DNA of 16,572 nt from Fibrobacterales bacterium (GCA_025997455.1 BNUP01000043.1:1-16572), one strand, 5' to 3'. Shown: positions 1-7,205, counted from the stretch's first letter. Numbers and translations are program-made. Notes: generated by a model from the sequence alone, not told the origin.

Positions 1-550
1 TTAAATCTCGCATGCCTACGAGTGCAATGGATGTGGGAAAGGCTCCAATACCTCTGACGGCAAAGCCTCCTCTGAGTTGCCGTAAAAAACTAATAAGAGC
101 ATCGCCTTCAAGAACATCCACCTCATCGAATAAAATTATCAAAGGTTTGGGATCTATTAACTCAGACCAGAACCTAATGGTTTGGTACAGCAGCAATTCG
201 GGGCTATCGAGGGGTTGTTCCGGTACAGGTAGAGCGTTTGCAATTGCGGCCTCGCAGATGGTTTTGCTCATAGTTCGCATAGCAGCATCAATAGCGGTCA
301 CTCCTTGGCAGCTCTCTACGCTCACATAGCACGCCACAGCCTTGCCGCTTGCGTTGATTTCCCTTGCCCAACTTTGCAAGAATGTGGTTTTGCCCGTTTG
401 TCTGGGAGCATGGAGCACCCAGTAGAGATTGTCCCCGATATAACGACTAAGTTGCGCCCCTACCAATCGCTCTTCTGGAGGGAGCATATAGTGGTCATCA
501 GGGTTGCAAGGACCTGTGGTGTTAAAAAAACGGACGGGGCGTTTTGGCAT
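1..550 (-). CDS. AAA-type ATP-binding protein, 3' end outside the window
   Basis: Reading leftward from an ATG at 550, an unbroken frame of 183 codons runs off the window start. It shows a P-loop (APRQTGKTT, residues 48-56), a Walker B strand with acidic pair (LIILFDEVD, about 137-145) and a sensor-like ending (ALVGMRD, about 176-182). The opening RFFNTTGPCNPDDHYMLPP is typical of a widespread family of stand-alone bacterial and archaeal AAA ATPases, so ATP binding is well supported but the biological role is unknown. No Shine-Dalgarno site is visible before the ATG, unlike most genes here, so the start is the best candidate rather than certain. No other in-frame ATG was seen in the bases just upstream. 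It lies downstream of the TauE-like gene on the same strand, separated by three hairpins. The C-terminal domain cannot be seen. Confidence 0.82.
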   Translation of the reverse strand, partial: MPKRPVRFFNTTGPCNPDDHYMLPPEERLVGAQLSRYIGDNLYWVLHAPRQTGKTTFLQSWAREINASGKAVACYVSVESCQGVTAIDAAMRTMSKTICEAAIANALPVPEQPLDSPELLLYQTIRFWSELIDPKPLIILFDEVDVLEGDALISFLRQLRGGFAVRGIGAFPTSIALVGMRDL

Positions 551-568
551 TGGGGTAAATATAGTAAT

Positions 569-620
569 CTCAGAAGAACTCCCCCAAACTTTATCTCATA
601 AAACAAGGAGTTCTTCTGAG
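569..620. repeat. 14-bp perfect inverted repeat (hairpin H1)
   Basis: The arm CTCAGAAGAACTCC at 569-582 is perfectly complementary to 607-620, with a 24-base loop. It lies 19 bases upstream of the ATPase start codon, in the leader of that leftward gene. It is followed on the plus strand by ACGACGGC, a word that also follows hairpin H2. No T-run adjoins it, so it is not an ordinary intrinsic terminator. Confidence 0.75.
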
Positions 621-653
621 ACGACGGCGAACCCCTCCTCACCTACAGGAAAC

Positions 654-703
654 CTCTAAAAACTCTCTTTGTAACACAATTCTACAGATTTGAGTTTTTA
701 GAG
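654..703. repeat. 12-bp perfect inverted repeat (hairpin H2)
   Basis: CTCTAAAAACTC at 654-665 pairs perfectly with 692-703 across a 26-base loop. Loop size and the following ACGACGGC (704-711) match hairpin H1 (ACGACGGC at 621-628), but the stem sequence is different. The two look like units of one element with different stems. Confidence 0.7.
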
Positions 704-712
704 ACGACGGCA

Positions 713-737
713 ATCCTGCGAGCATTCGCCGCAGGAT
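713..737. repeat. REP-like hairpin ATCCTGCG...CGCAGGAT
   Basis: An 8-bp perfect inverted repeat with a 9-base loop, followed by GAC. The same type of unit (stem, short loop, stem, then ATGAC) occurs at 1708-1730, and variants with other stems are at about 8363-8383 and 12055-12074. Hairpins of this kind are common scattered intergenic repeats in bacteria. Confidence 0.6.
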
Positions 738-778
738 GACATTATCACCATAAAAAACGCAGTTTGCCCATGTCGCTT

Positions 779-820
779 GGTAACCTCTACCAACCTCTTA
801 GGAGGTTAATAGAGGTTACC
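779..820. repeat. Hairpin at the 3' end of the TauE-like gene
   Basis: GGTAACCTCTA at 779-789 is perfectly complementary to 810-820, and the interior (AACCTC...GAGGTT) also pairs partly, giving a long near-palindrome. It touches the stop codon of the leftward TauE-like gene at 820-822. It could stabilise or end that transcript, but no U-run follows on the minus strand, so termination is not established. Confidence 0.6.
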
Positions 821-1593
821 TACAGCAAATCCCAAATCAGTTTTCCCGCAAGTGAAATACTGCAAATCTGAATCGCCCGTTTTATCCATATCTGGTCGTA
901 TTTATGTTGAAATTTACTTCCCAAATAACCGCCCAAAAGACCGCCGAGAGCCATACACAGAGCAAGCCCGATAATCACCTTTCCCGTCCAAAAAAACATA
1001 ATCGAACTAAAACCGAGAAACCAAAGTGTTAAATAATTTTTTATCGCATTCACCTGTTTTAAGTCAAAACCGCTATACTTTCGCAATGCAAATATTTGCA
1101 CAAAACCCATACCCACCTGCAAAAAACCTCCGTAAAAACCCACTCCCGCAAAACCCAAAAACGCTTTCCAATTCGGCTTTGCGGGCGGTGCAGCGGGCGG
1201 AGTTCCAAACGGATCTGTTCCCATTGAACTCATAATCACAACGGCTATCATCACAAATGCGAGCAGAATTTGAAAGTGAGAATCGTCAATTGAAACGGCG
1301 ATAAACGAACCGATACCCGAACCCAGAAGAACGGGCAGAAGCAGTTGTTTTGCCACATCGAGCCGCAAGTAGCCGTAGCGTTTCATATTGAAAACAGAAC
1401 TCAGCGAACCTATCACCATACCAAATCGATTAGTGCCGTTTGCAACAGTGGGAGGCAATCCGAGCAAAATCATTATAGGCAAACTCAGCGTGCTTGCTCC
1501 GCCGGCAATTCCGTTTATAAAAGCAACCGCAACTCCCAATGCAAAAAAAATCAAAGCGTGAAAAATTGAAAAATCTTGTAATAAGTATTGCAT
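820..1593 (-). CDS. TauE/SafE (TSUP) family membrane transporter
   Basis: This 257-residue inner-membrane protein has about eight hydrophobic stretches arranged as two similar halves joined by a Pro/Ala-rich loop (about 126-141). The family signature GIAGGASTLSLP (28-39) and GTNRFG (53-58) lies in the first half; GFYGGFLQVGMG (152-163) and VNAIKNYLTL (181-190) match the equivalent places in the second. Family members are usually annotated as sulfite or sulfonate exporters, but many have other or unknown anionic substrates and nothing here fixes the substrate. The start is supported by an AGGAGG site (plus-strand 1603-1608), nine bases before the ATG. Length is normal for the family. The gene stands alone with repeats on both sides. 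Confidence 0.9.
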   Translation of the reverse strand: MQYLLQDFSIFHALIFFALGVAVAFINGIAGGASTLSLPIMILLGLPPTVANGTNRFGMVIGSLSSVFNMKRYGYLRLDVAKQLLLPVLLGSGIGSFIAVSIDDSHFQILLAFVMIAVVIMSSMGTDPFGTPPAAPPAKPNWKAFLGFAGVGFYGGFLQVGMGFVQIFALRKYSGFDLKQVNAIKNYLTLWFLGFSSIMFFWTGKVIIGLALCMALGGLLGGYLGSKFQHKYDQIWIKRAIQICSISLAGKLIWDLL

Positions 1594-1646
1594 TTCCGTG
1601 TGCCTCCTGCTCCGCTCGGTTTCCTGTTTGCCGCGTTAATGTAGTT

Positions 1647-1674
1647 ATTTTTTTTTGTGCGTTCGGCACACACC
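1647..1674 (+). repeat. Module-1 repeat (T-run, GTGC hairpin, CACACC)
   Basis: A T-run followed by GTGCGTTCGGCACACACC. The same pattern recurs at 12178-12209 (opposite strand), and with TTCTATCCACACC at 8265-8297, 11825-11857 and 14523-14555. Here the downstream CGCGTT seen in other copies is missing. It lies upstream of the TauE-like gene in the 1594-1848 gene-free stretch. Confidence 0.65.
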
Positions 1675-1699
1675 ATAATACGCATATTTCACATTATGG

Positions 1700-1741
1700 A
1701 TTCTGCATCCTGCGACTTCGCGCAGGATGACGGTGCAGAAT
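1700..1741. repeat. Nested REP-like hairpin and pyrimidine tract
   Basis: ATTCTGCA (1700-1707) pairs with TGCAGAAT (1734-1741) and encloses TCCTGCG (1708-1714) paired with CGCAGGA (1721-1727). It is followed by GAC, a C-rich CCCCCCTCTCCCTAACCC tract and AACGCCGAG, the same order of modules as near 8380-8420 and 12070-12115. The rest of 1742-1848 holds nothing else that could be assigned besides the lipoprotein ribosome-binding site. Confidence 0.6.
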
Positions 1742-1848
1742 GACAAGCCCCCCTCTCCCTAACCCGCAACGCCGAGTAGTCAAAAAAAACTATCCCATTT
1801 TACCTCTTTCAATGCGTCTAAGGGTTTGAATTAACCTTTGGAGGCTTT

Positions 1849-3063
1849 ATGCTCAAATTTTTCTTGGCGGCGTTCTCGTGGGCGGCGGTGGCATTTGTTA
1901 TAAATATTTTTTCTGCTTGCAGCGGAGGCGGAGGGTCTGAGCACCCAAATGAAAACGGCGGAGACGGTGCAATTAGAATTTTTTTCGGAAAAATTCAAGT
2001 CCCGCTTTTTGACAGCGTTTCTATAAAAATTTCTGCATCCGATATAGATACAATTCGCAATTCCTACAATTCTCTCAAAGACAACATTCGCATAGACGGG
2101 ATTCCGCTTGGTGAGGCGCGAAAATTTGAGATAAAAGTATATGCCGATGTCGGAAAATTGGTTCAGAGCGGAAATGCAACTGCTGATATATTTGCAGGTG
2201 AAGTCCCAACAATTCCAATCACTCTTAATGCCTTAGCGGGGTTTTTACGGATGGAAATTCCGCTCGGTTTGCCAAACAATACGGAAGTTACGAACGGCGA
2301 ATTATTTTTGGATACAATGGCGTTTCAAATGACTATAGAAAACGGCAAAGGAATTTTTACCACCGGAGCACTGCCGTTAAATAAAAACTTTTCGCTTGTG
2401 GTGTTGCTCAAAAATTCGCAAGGTGAAGTGCTCTTTTCGGGTGAGCAAAATTTAACGCTTTCTTCGATTTTGCAAAATGAAACTATAAAAATGATTTCGA
2501 GTCGCGGTTCCGCCGTTTTGGAAATCTCGGCAAATACCGACAAACCTACGCAGATTCTCGCTGTTTTGCCAACGGCAATTTATCGCGAACCTGAAAATTA
2601 CGGTGATGTTTTTTTTACGGAAATATTTGCATATCCAAAAACAGGAGAGGAACCGTTTAAGTATATGGAGATATACAACGCAACGCTCGATACACTGAAT
2701 TTGACAAATTGCCGAGTTGCCACAAATCGCACCACCACGGCAACTTCGCTTTCCCTGCCTTTTCCCGAAAATTCAGAAATTCAACCGATGTCTTACCTGC
2801 TGCTCGGTCGCGACAGTGTGAAAAATGCCGATATTTATTATCAAAATTTTAACTTGGTAAGTACAAAACAATCGCTCGGTTTATTCTGCGGAAATATTGC
2901 AATTGATTCTATTTTTTACAACAAATCGGATTCGCTTGGGAACGCTTTTCCTATGGTGCAGAATTTTGCGATGCAACTTCCGCTTTCAAATTTTTTGAAC
3001 CGAAATTTGGGAATTTCTTGGTGTGCGGGAAACAGCCCGAAAGAGGACGGATGGTGCGAGTGA
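1849..3063 (+). CDS. Lipoprotein with C-terminal lamin-tail-like domain
   Basis: A 404-residue secreted protein. Residues 1-23 form a signal peptide ending FSAC, with lipidation expected at Cys24, followed by a glycine-rich linker (SGGGGS), so it should sit in the outer membrane or periplasm. Residues about 30-245 are beta-rich, with no motif I can assign. From about 250 the pattern VFFTEIFAYP...KYMEIYNATLDTLNLTNC...IQPMSYLLLG resembles the lamin-tail (LTD) Ig-like domain found in many bacterial surface proteins, where it is thought to bind or present other modules. That assignment is by pattern only. A GGAGG site sits just before the ATG. The last codons (TGG TGC GAG TGA) are repeated 111 bases downstream because of an apparent insertion. 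No catalytic motif was seen; a structural or binding role is more likely than an enzymatic one. Confidence 0.8.
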   Translation: MLKFFLAAFSWAAVAFVINIFSACSGGGGSEHPNENGGDGAIRIFFGKIQVPLFDSVSIKISASDIDTIRNSYNSLKDNIRIDGIPLGEARKFEIKVYADVGKLVQSGNATADIFAGEVPTIPITLNALAGFLRMEIPLGLPNNTEVTNGELFLDTMAFQMTIENGKGIFTTGALPLNKNFSLVVLLKNSQGEVLFSGEQNLTLSSILQNETIKMISSRGSAVLEISANTDKPTQILAVLPTAIYREPENYGDVFFTEIFAYPKTGEEPFKYMEIYNATLDTLNLTNCRVATNRTTTATSLSLPFPENSEIQPMSYLLLGRDSVKNADIYYQNFNLVSTKQSLGLFCGNIAIDSIFYNKSDSLGNAFPMVQNFAMQLPLSNFLNRNLGISWCAGNSPKEDGWCE

Positions 3064-3064
3064 A

Positions 3065-3161
3065 AAGAGCGGTATTCCCCCCAACAGCCCTGAGGGCGGA
3101 ACGGTTGGGGGGACAGGTAGCAAAATTGAGAAAAATTTGCTACCTTAGGGGGGTGTTAATT
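3065..3161 (+). mobile_element. Small MITE-like hairpin element (copy E1) between 14-bp direct repeats
   Basis: Direct repeats ATGGTGCGAGTGAA at 3051-3064 and 3162-3175 bracket about 97 bases. Inside, CCCCCCAAC (3077-3085) pairs with GTTGGGGGG (3104-3112) around a small hairpin GCCC-TGA-GGGC (3087-3097). A second stem, GGTAGCAAA/TTTGCTACC, follows at 3116-3124 and 3136-3144, then a G-run. The layout matches the elements at 4638-4707 and, on the opposite strand, 11866-11953. It has no coding capacity, so mobility in trans is an inference. Confidence 0.6.
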
Positions 3162-3193
3162 ATGGTGCGAGTGAATTTTCTAAATTGCTCAAT

Positions 3194-3805
3194 ATGATAA
3201 TCGTAGATTACGGTGCGGGAAATCTCACTTCAGTTTATAATGCTCTTTCTTATTTGGGTATTGCGGGTGAGGTTTCAAACGACCCAAAAAAAATTGAGAA
3301 TGCGGAAAAGATAATTTTCCCCGGTGTGGGTGCGGCAAAGTCTGCTATGGAAACTCTTAACAAAACCGGAATTGGAACCGCACTAAAAAATGCCGCTAAA
3401 AACGGTGCACAAATTCTCGGTATATGCATAGGTTGCCAAATAATTTTAGAGCACAGCGATGAGAACAACGGTGTTGAATGTTTGGGATTATTGAAGGGTA
3501 AAGTTGTGCGGTTCGCGAATTCTTCAGATCCTGCTAAAATAAAAATTCCTCATATCGGTTGGAATCAGGTGAATTTTACAAAGCCTCATAAAATTTTCAA
3601 AGGCATTTCCAACGGTTCAAATTTTTATTTTGTGCATTCCTATCACCCGTCATTATCTTCGGATTTGACCTTCGGCACAACTATGTATGGCTCACAGACT
3701 TTTCCCTGCATTCTCGGAAAAGACAACATAATCGCAACTCAATTCCATCTCGAAAAAAGCGGTGAAATAGGCTTGCAGGTGCTGAAAAACTTTGGTGAAT
3801 TGTAG
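3194..3805 (+). CDS. hisH: Imidazole glycerol phosphate synthase, glutaminase subunit HisH
   Basis: This class I glutamine amidotransferase hydrolyses glutamine and passes ammonia to HisF, which makes imidazole glycerol phosphate and AICAR in histidine synthesis. Numbering from the ATG at 3194 (203 residues, normal length): oxyanion-strand motif PGVG (43-46), nucleophile Cys78 in GICIGCQ, YFVHSY (145-150), and the His185/Glu187 pair in QFHLEKSG. Two usually conserved neighbours are replaced: Met by Cys81, and Pro by Leu186 in QFHPEKS. The catalytic triad is intact. A TTG nine bases upstream is in frame, but the ATG directly precedes the conserved IIVDYGAGN strand and is the better start. No strong ribosome-binding site is visible, perhaps because a repeat element sits just upstream. 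hisF is not in the window. Confidence 0.93.
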   Translation: MIIVDYGAGNLTSVYNALSYLGIAGEVSNDPKKIENAEKIIFPGVGAAKSAMETLNKTGIGTALKNAAKNGAQILGICIGCQIILEHSDENNGVECLGLLKGKVVRFANSSDPAKIKIPHIGWNQVNFTKPHKIFKGISNGSNFYFVHSYHPSLSSDLTFGTTMYGSQTFPCILGKDNIIATQFHLEKSGEIGLQVLKNFGEL

Positions 3806-3836
3806 ATCTCCCTTCTCCCTGCCTGCAATGTCAAAC

Positions 3837-3855
3837 GGGCGAATGCTATTCGCCC
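3837..3855. repeat. TAGGGGCGA hairpin, minus-strand copy
   Basis: GGGCGAAT pairs with ATTCGCCC around GCT. Read on the minus strand it is TAGGGGCGAATAGCATTCGCCCG, matching the units after flgD (7187-7205) and flgE (10874-10892) in frame and flanks, but with both stem arms changed together. It follows hisH by about 30 bases. Part of the gene-free stretch 3806-4011. Confidence 0.65.
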
Positions 3856-3880
3856 CTACAATTATACGGACGGGTTTTCT

Positions 3881-3937
3881 GCCATTGTATATACAGATTA
3901 TCTCAGGTTTCTTTTTAATAGGGCAGATATACTTATT
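3881..3937 (+). repeat. 57-bp dispersed repeat, copy 1
   Basis: It begins GCCATTGT and contains the core TACAGATTATCTCAGG and TTTCTTTTTAAT. The second copy at 14457-14513 differs at four positions and has no gaps. Both copies are next to TAGGGGCG units. No open frame or clear stem accounts for the conservation. Confidence 0.75.
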
Positions 3938-3983
3938 AAAACCCGCCCCTACAATTCCCCACACCCAACACCCCTTCTATATT

Positions 3984-3999
3984 TGGCACACTCTTTGCA
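3984..3999 (+). promoter_or_regulatory. Sigma-54 promoter of the ylxF-like/fliK/flgD operon
   Basis: TGGCACACTCTTTGCA fits the -24/-12 consensus TGGCAC(A/G)-N4-TTGC(A/T) exactly, with GG at 3985-3986 and GC at 3997-3998. Counting 12 bases from the C puts transcription start at about 4010, two bases before the ATG. Sigma-54 control of hook genes is standard in many flagellated bacteria and needs an enhancer-binding activator; no activator site could be recognised in the upstream repeats. Confidence 0.85.
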
Positions 4000-4011
4000 A
4001 CTAAATCCGGT

Positions 4012-4611
4012 ATGGATATTAGAGCGAAAGATTTGGTTGGTGTAGGCATAGCATCGCTATTGCTTTTCCCCGTGATTTTTTTTGCGGTATTGCTCGCAAC
4101 AGGAACGGCAAAATTAGAGGTTGGCGGGCTTAGCGATGATGTAAAAAAGAAAATATCCGGCTATTTGGAACGACATTCGCCCGAACAAGAACAACAAGAC
4201 CTCGAACAGAGCAAGATTTATGAGGCAAACCGCCTGCTCGTTGCAGAATTAGAGGCAAAACAACGCGAAATTCAAGATGAAGAGGCTCGTTTGGAACTCT
4301 TAAAATTAGAAGTCAGTCAAAATTTAGCAAAAATCAATCAGACAAGAGATACAATAGATAAAAAAGTCGGAGAATCAAAGGAACTTTCAGACCAAAAAAT
4401 AGAGGAATTGGCGCAAGTTTATGCCGCAATGAAACCCGTTGAGGCGGCTCCCATACTCCTCAACCTAGATGACACTTCTATTGCACGCATATTTAAGAGA
4501 ATGCCCGATACCCGCGGACAAGGAAAGTTAATGGCGGCTATCGGTGCGATAAGCACAAAAAGAGCAGCCGCGGTTACAAAAATTTTGGGCTGGAAAGACA
4601 AGGGATTATAA
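4012..4611 (+). CDS. YlxF/MotE-like flagellar membrane protein with MgtE_N-like domain
   Basis: A 199-residue protein with one membrane helix near the N-terminus (about 9-30), a long charged coiled coil (about 60-130) and a C-terminal helical domain (about 133-194, YAAMKPVEAAPILLNL...IFKRMPDTRGQGKLMAAI) like the MgtE intracellular domain. This architecture matches Bacillus YlxF and the MotE motility chaperones. Its place immediately before fliK and flgD is the same as ylxF in the Bacillus fla/che operon. A role in assembling or stabilising the flagellar base is inferred; no partner is shown. The predicted sigma-54 start lies only about two bases before the ATG and no Shine-Dalgarno site precedes it, so the message may be nearly leaderless. 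An in-frame TTG at codon 8 is the only nearby alternative. Confidence 0.78.
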   Translation: MDIRAKDLVGVGIASLLLFPVIFFAVLLATGTAKLEVGGLSDDVKKKISGYLERHSPEQEQQDLEQSKIYEANRLLVAELEAKQREIQDEEARLELLKLEVSQNLAKINQTRDTIDKKVGESKELSDQKIEELAQVYAAMKPVEAAPILLNLDDTSIARIFKRMPDTRGQGKLMAAIGAISTKRAAAVTKILGWKDKGL

Positions 4612-4637
4612 GGCAAAGGATTGAAACGAAAGGAGTA

Positions 4638-4707
4638 TAACAATTTCCCTCATCAGCCCTGCGGGCGAAAAAGATGAGGGAAGGTGAAATCGTGCTGTAA
4701 AGCGCGA
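4638..4707 (+). mobile_element. Small MITE-like hairpin element (copy E3) that duplicated the fliK ribosome-binding site
   Basis: Direct repeats TGAAACGAAAGGAGTA at 4622-4637 and 4708-4723 bracket about 70 bases. TTCCCTCATC (4645-4654) pairs perfectly with GATGAGGGAA (4673-4682) around GCCC-TGC-GGGC (4656-4666). A second weaker stem is ATCGTGC (4690-4696) with GCGCGAT (4702-4708), which runs one base into the right-hand repeat. The core matches elements E1 and E2, with compensating stem changes. The left direct repeat keeps an orphan AAAGGAGT site with no start codon after it. Confidence 0.6.
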
Positions 4708-4729
4708 TGAAACGAAAGGAGTACAAGTC

Positions 4730-6382
4730 ATGAGCAATGTATCTACAATTCCCGCGCCTGTCGCGGCGGAAGCATCCGGAGCAGGGTCGTTTTTTGGTTC
4801 TTGCCAAATTGCCGCAAATAATTTTAAGGCGGCGTTAAATAACGCTGTTGTTCAACAAAATTCAAAGGCATCTGCCGCACCAGAAAAAGCATCTGCAACG
4901 CAGTCCCTTTCGCTCACCGAGCAACTCACAGACCCAAATGAAAGCGAAGTTCTTTTGCAATTGCAGGCAATACTCGGCGATGATGCAGGTGCAGAGGCGT
5001 TCAAACGGATAACCGATTTATTGGAGAACGGCTCGCTTTCGGTGCAAAATAATCTCGATGATATTAATGTTGCCGATTTTGAAGATATGACAAAATCGCT
5101 CCTCGAACGGTTAGATTTGGCACTGAAACAAATTATCGTTTTAAGCCAAGAAAACGCGAAAGATGGAGAAATTGATGCCGCAAATTTATTCGCAAATTTA
5201 AGCGCAAACGAAGATAAATTAACAAACGGCGAAGGAGAAAATGCAAATGATTTTCTGCAATTCACCAACAATTACAACGACCGCGAGGCATTCTTAAACA
5301 CTTTACGCGACCTGCTCAAAATCGGAGTAATTACACCGAAAGAATTTGAAACCGCACTCAAAGATCCCGAAAATTCCAATATTCCCGATTTGATTTTGGA
5401 TTTGAAAGGCGAGGCAAGAAATTTGCTCACCGCACTCGGCAATGCAAAAGATGCAAAAAATGCGGAAAATCCAAACGCACTCAACACCGTAAAAAACAGC
5501 CAAATTCCACCCGAACTTATGTTGCAGGCGGAGTCAAAAGGTTCTAATATCGAAAAAATCACAAGCATAGATGAAATTTTGAAACCCATAGAAAAAACGG
5601 TCTTAAAATTTTTGGAAAACGCAACCGATACTCCTTCACTTAAAGCGGAGCAACTGCTCGGCAAGGAAGAGTTTCAAGATAAGAATGTTGGATCGCCCAA
5701 TCAATTAAAAAGTTTTGACAAAACCTCTGCCGCAACACAACAAGATTCGCAACCGCTGTTTTCTGCATCTCAAAATGCGGGTAAATCGGAAGAAAATAAA
5801 ACTGCAGAACCCGAAGTTCGTGCCGCGTGGGAAGGCGGAGAATTAAAAATTGAGACATTCAACCCAAAAACGGGTGAAAAACTTTCGAGTGTTTCCGCGA
5901 GTTCCACACCGAGTTATGCGAATATGCAAGAGCGCATAAACGAGTTTGAGGTTGTTAAACAGGTTGTTGCGCAAGCGAGATTTATCACAACGCCAACTGG
6001 CGAACAAAAAATTACTATGCAACTAAATCCCGACCACTTGGGGCAGATGGATTTAAGGGTTGTTTTGAATAACGGCGAAATGCAAATTCACGCCCGCGTG
6101 GAAAGTGCAACCGCACAGCACGCACTCGAAAGTCAAATAGGTTTATTGCGCGAAGGTTTGGAAAAGCAGGGTATTACATTAGACCGTTTGGAAGTATCGG
6201 TGGAGCAACGCGAAAAAAGTGATTACGCACTGACAGAAGAGCAAAATCAACAGCAGAGAAAAGACAGGCAAGGCAGAAACAAACGCGGAAATTCCATTCA
6301 TCTTGCGGTATCAATTTCGGGCAACGAAAATTCGGATACTGGAAGAAGATTGGGATACAATACTATGGAATATTTGGCGTAA
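4730..6382 (+). CDS. fliK: Flagellar hook-length control protein FliK
   Basis: FliK is a secreted ruler that sets hook length and switches the export gate from hook to filament substrates. This 550-residue protein has a long polar, low-complexity N-terminal part (rich in Asn, Lys, Glu, Ala) and a C-terminal Flg_hook domain at about 410-505, with the signature MQLNPDHLGQMDLRVVL, then LESQIGLLREGLEKQG. Placement between the YlxF-like gene and flgD agrees. An AAAGGAGT site lies seven bases before the ATG; it is the right-hand copy of a direct repeat around a small inserted element. The gene ends 22 bases before flgD, so the two are co-transcribed. It is longer than the roughly 400-residue enteric protein, in keeping with the long FlgE here, but a direct length relation is only a guess. 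Confidence 0.92.
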   Translation: MSNVSTIPAPVAAEASGAGSFFGSCQIAANNFKAALNNAVVQQNSKASAAPEKASATQSLSLTEQLTDPNESEVLLQLQAILGDDAGAEAFKRITDLLENGSLSVQNNLDDINVADFEDMTKSLLERLDLALKQIIVLSQENAKDGEIDAANLFANLSANEDKLTNGEGENANDFLQFTNNYNDREAFLNTLRDLLKIGVITPKEFETALKDPENSNIPDLILDLKGEARNLLTALGNAKDAKNAENPNALNTVKNSQIPPELMLQAESKGSNIEKITSIDEILKPIEKTVLKFLENATDTPSLKAEQLLGKEEFQDKNVGSPNQLKSFDKTSAATQQDSQPLFSASQNAGKSEENKTAEPEVRAAWEGGELKIETFNPKTGEKLSSVSASSTPSYANMQERINEFEVVKQVVAQARFITTPTGEQKITMQLNPDHLGQMDLRVVLNNGEMQIHARVESATAQHALESQIGLLREGLEKQGITLDRLEVSVEQREKSDYALTEEQNQQQRKDRQGRNKRGNSIHLAVSISGNENSDTGRRLGYNTMEYLA

Positions 6383-6404
6383 GTTTTTTTAACAAGAGGT
6401 AAAA

Positions 6405-7181
6405 ATGAGCACAGTTTCAAGCGATTATTACACAAGCCTTGCCGATCTTCAAAACGGCAAAGACACGAGCCATCGCAAAGTATCGAGCGGAGTGAATGGC
6501 GATACCGTTACAAACGCGGGAGACACAAGCGTTTTTGCAAAAGCAACAGATTCTTCAATGGGAAAGGATCAATTCCTAAATTTGCTCGTTGCACAGTTAA
6601 AATATCAAGACCCGCTAAGCCCTGCGGAAGACACTCAATTCGTGGCACAACTCGCACAGTTTTCGCAGTTGGAATTTACCCAAAATTCTTCGTCGGCAAT
6701 TTCTGCACTCGCGGCAAATATGCAAGCCTTTATGGATATGCAAACATTGCAGGCTCAGAGTTTTACCAATGCATCTGCAACGCCCCTTTTGGGAAAAGAA
6801 GTGCGCGTAATGGAGGCATCTTTTACGCATACCGGCGGTGAAAGGGAATTAAATATTTTCCTTAACGACGGGCAACGGCAGGGAACGGTTGTTATTAAAG
6901 ATGCAGATGGAAATACAATTGCGGAGTTAGATGCGGTTGCGGAGAGTTCCAAAGGCGGTGATGTGAAAATCACTTGGGACGGAATAAATAAAGAAACGGG
7001 CAAGCAATATTTGGGCGGAAAATATACCATTGAAGTTCAAAAAATCGACGGTTCCGAGGCGGCAGGTTATGCTTATCAAGAGGGCACGGTTTCGGGCGTA
7101 GATTTTAGCGGCGGCGGTGCATCAGTTAGCGTAAATGGCAATAGGTACGGCTTGGGCTATTTGGTAAGCGTGAAAAATTAG
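6405..7181 (+). CDS. flgD: Flagellar hook assembly protein (hook cap) FlgD
   Basis: FlgD forms the scaffold cap at the growing hook tip that guides FlgE subunits. The 258-residue protein has the conserved N-terminal segment DQFLNLLVAQLKYQDPLSP...DTQFVAQLAQFSQLE (55-90), needed for export and hook binding, then a Tudor-like and FlgD Ig-like region (about 130-215, including VVIKDADGNTIAEL and ITWDGINKETGKQYLGGKYTI), and a C-terminus GNRYGLGYLVSVKN. Length is typical. The ribosome-binding site AGAGGT precedes the ATG. It is the last gene of the sigma-54 operon and is followed by a hairpin (7187-7205) and an antisense RhuM-family gene, which separates it from flgE. Confidence 0.95.
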   Translation: MSTVSSDYYTSLADLQNGKDTSHRKVSSGVNGDTVTNAGDTSVFAKATDSSMGKDQFLNLLVAQLKYQDPLSPAEDTQFVAQLAQFSQLEFTQNSSSAISALAANMQAFMDMQTLQAQSFTNASATPLLGKEVRVMEASFTHTGGERELNIFLNDGQRQGTVVIKDADGNTIAELDAVAESSKGGDVKITWDGINKETGKQYLGGKYTIEVQKIDGSEAAGYAYQEGTVSGVDFSGGGASVSVNGNRYGLGYLVSVKN

Positions 7182-7186
7182 TGTAG

Positions 7187-7205
7187 GGGCGACCATTGGT
7201 CGCCC
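7187..7205. repeat. TAGGGGCGACC hairpin after flgD
   Basis: GGGCGACCA and TGGTCGCCC pair perfectly around a single T, immediately after the flgD stop codon. The same hairpin, with the central T changed to G, follows flgE at 10874-10892. It could protect the 3' end or weakly terminate, but no T-run adjoins it. The following 7207-7358 has no gene. Confidence 0.7.

Noticed and set aside
12..601. Plus-strand open frames opposite the ATPase
   Set aside because: They overlap the minus-strand frame that carries clear Walker A and Walker B motifs; their own translations have no family features.
569..820. Intrinsic terminators at the three hairpins downstream of the TauE-like gene
   Set aside because: None is followed by a U-run on the transcribed strand, so they are listed as repeats only.
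3185..3193. TTG start for hisH adding three residues
   Set aside because: The ATG at 3194 begins directly at the conserved first strand and no ribosome-binding site favours the TTG.
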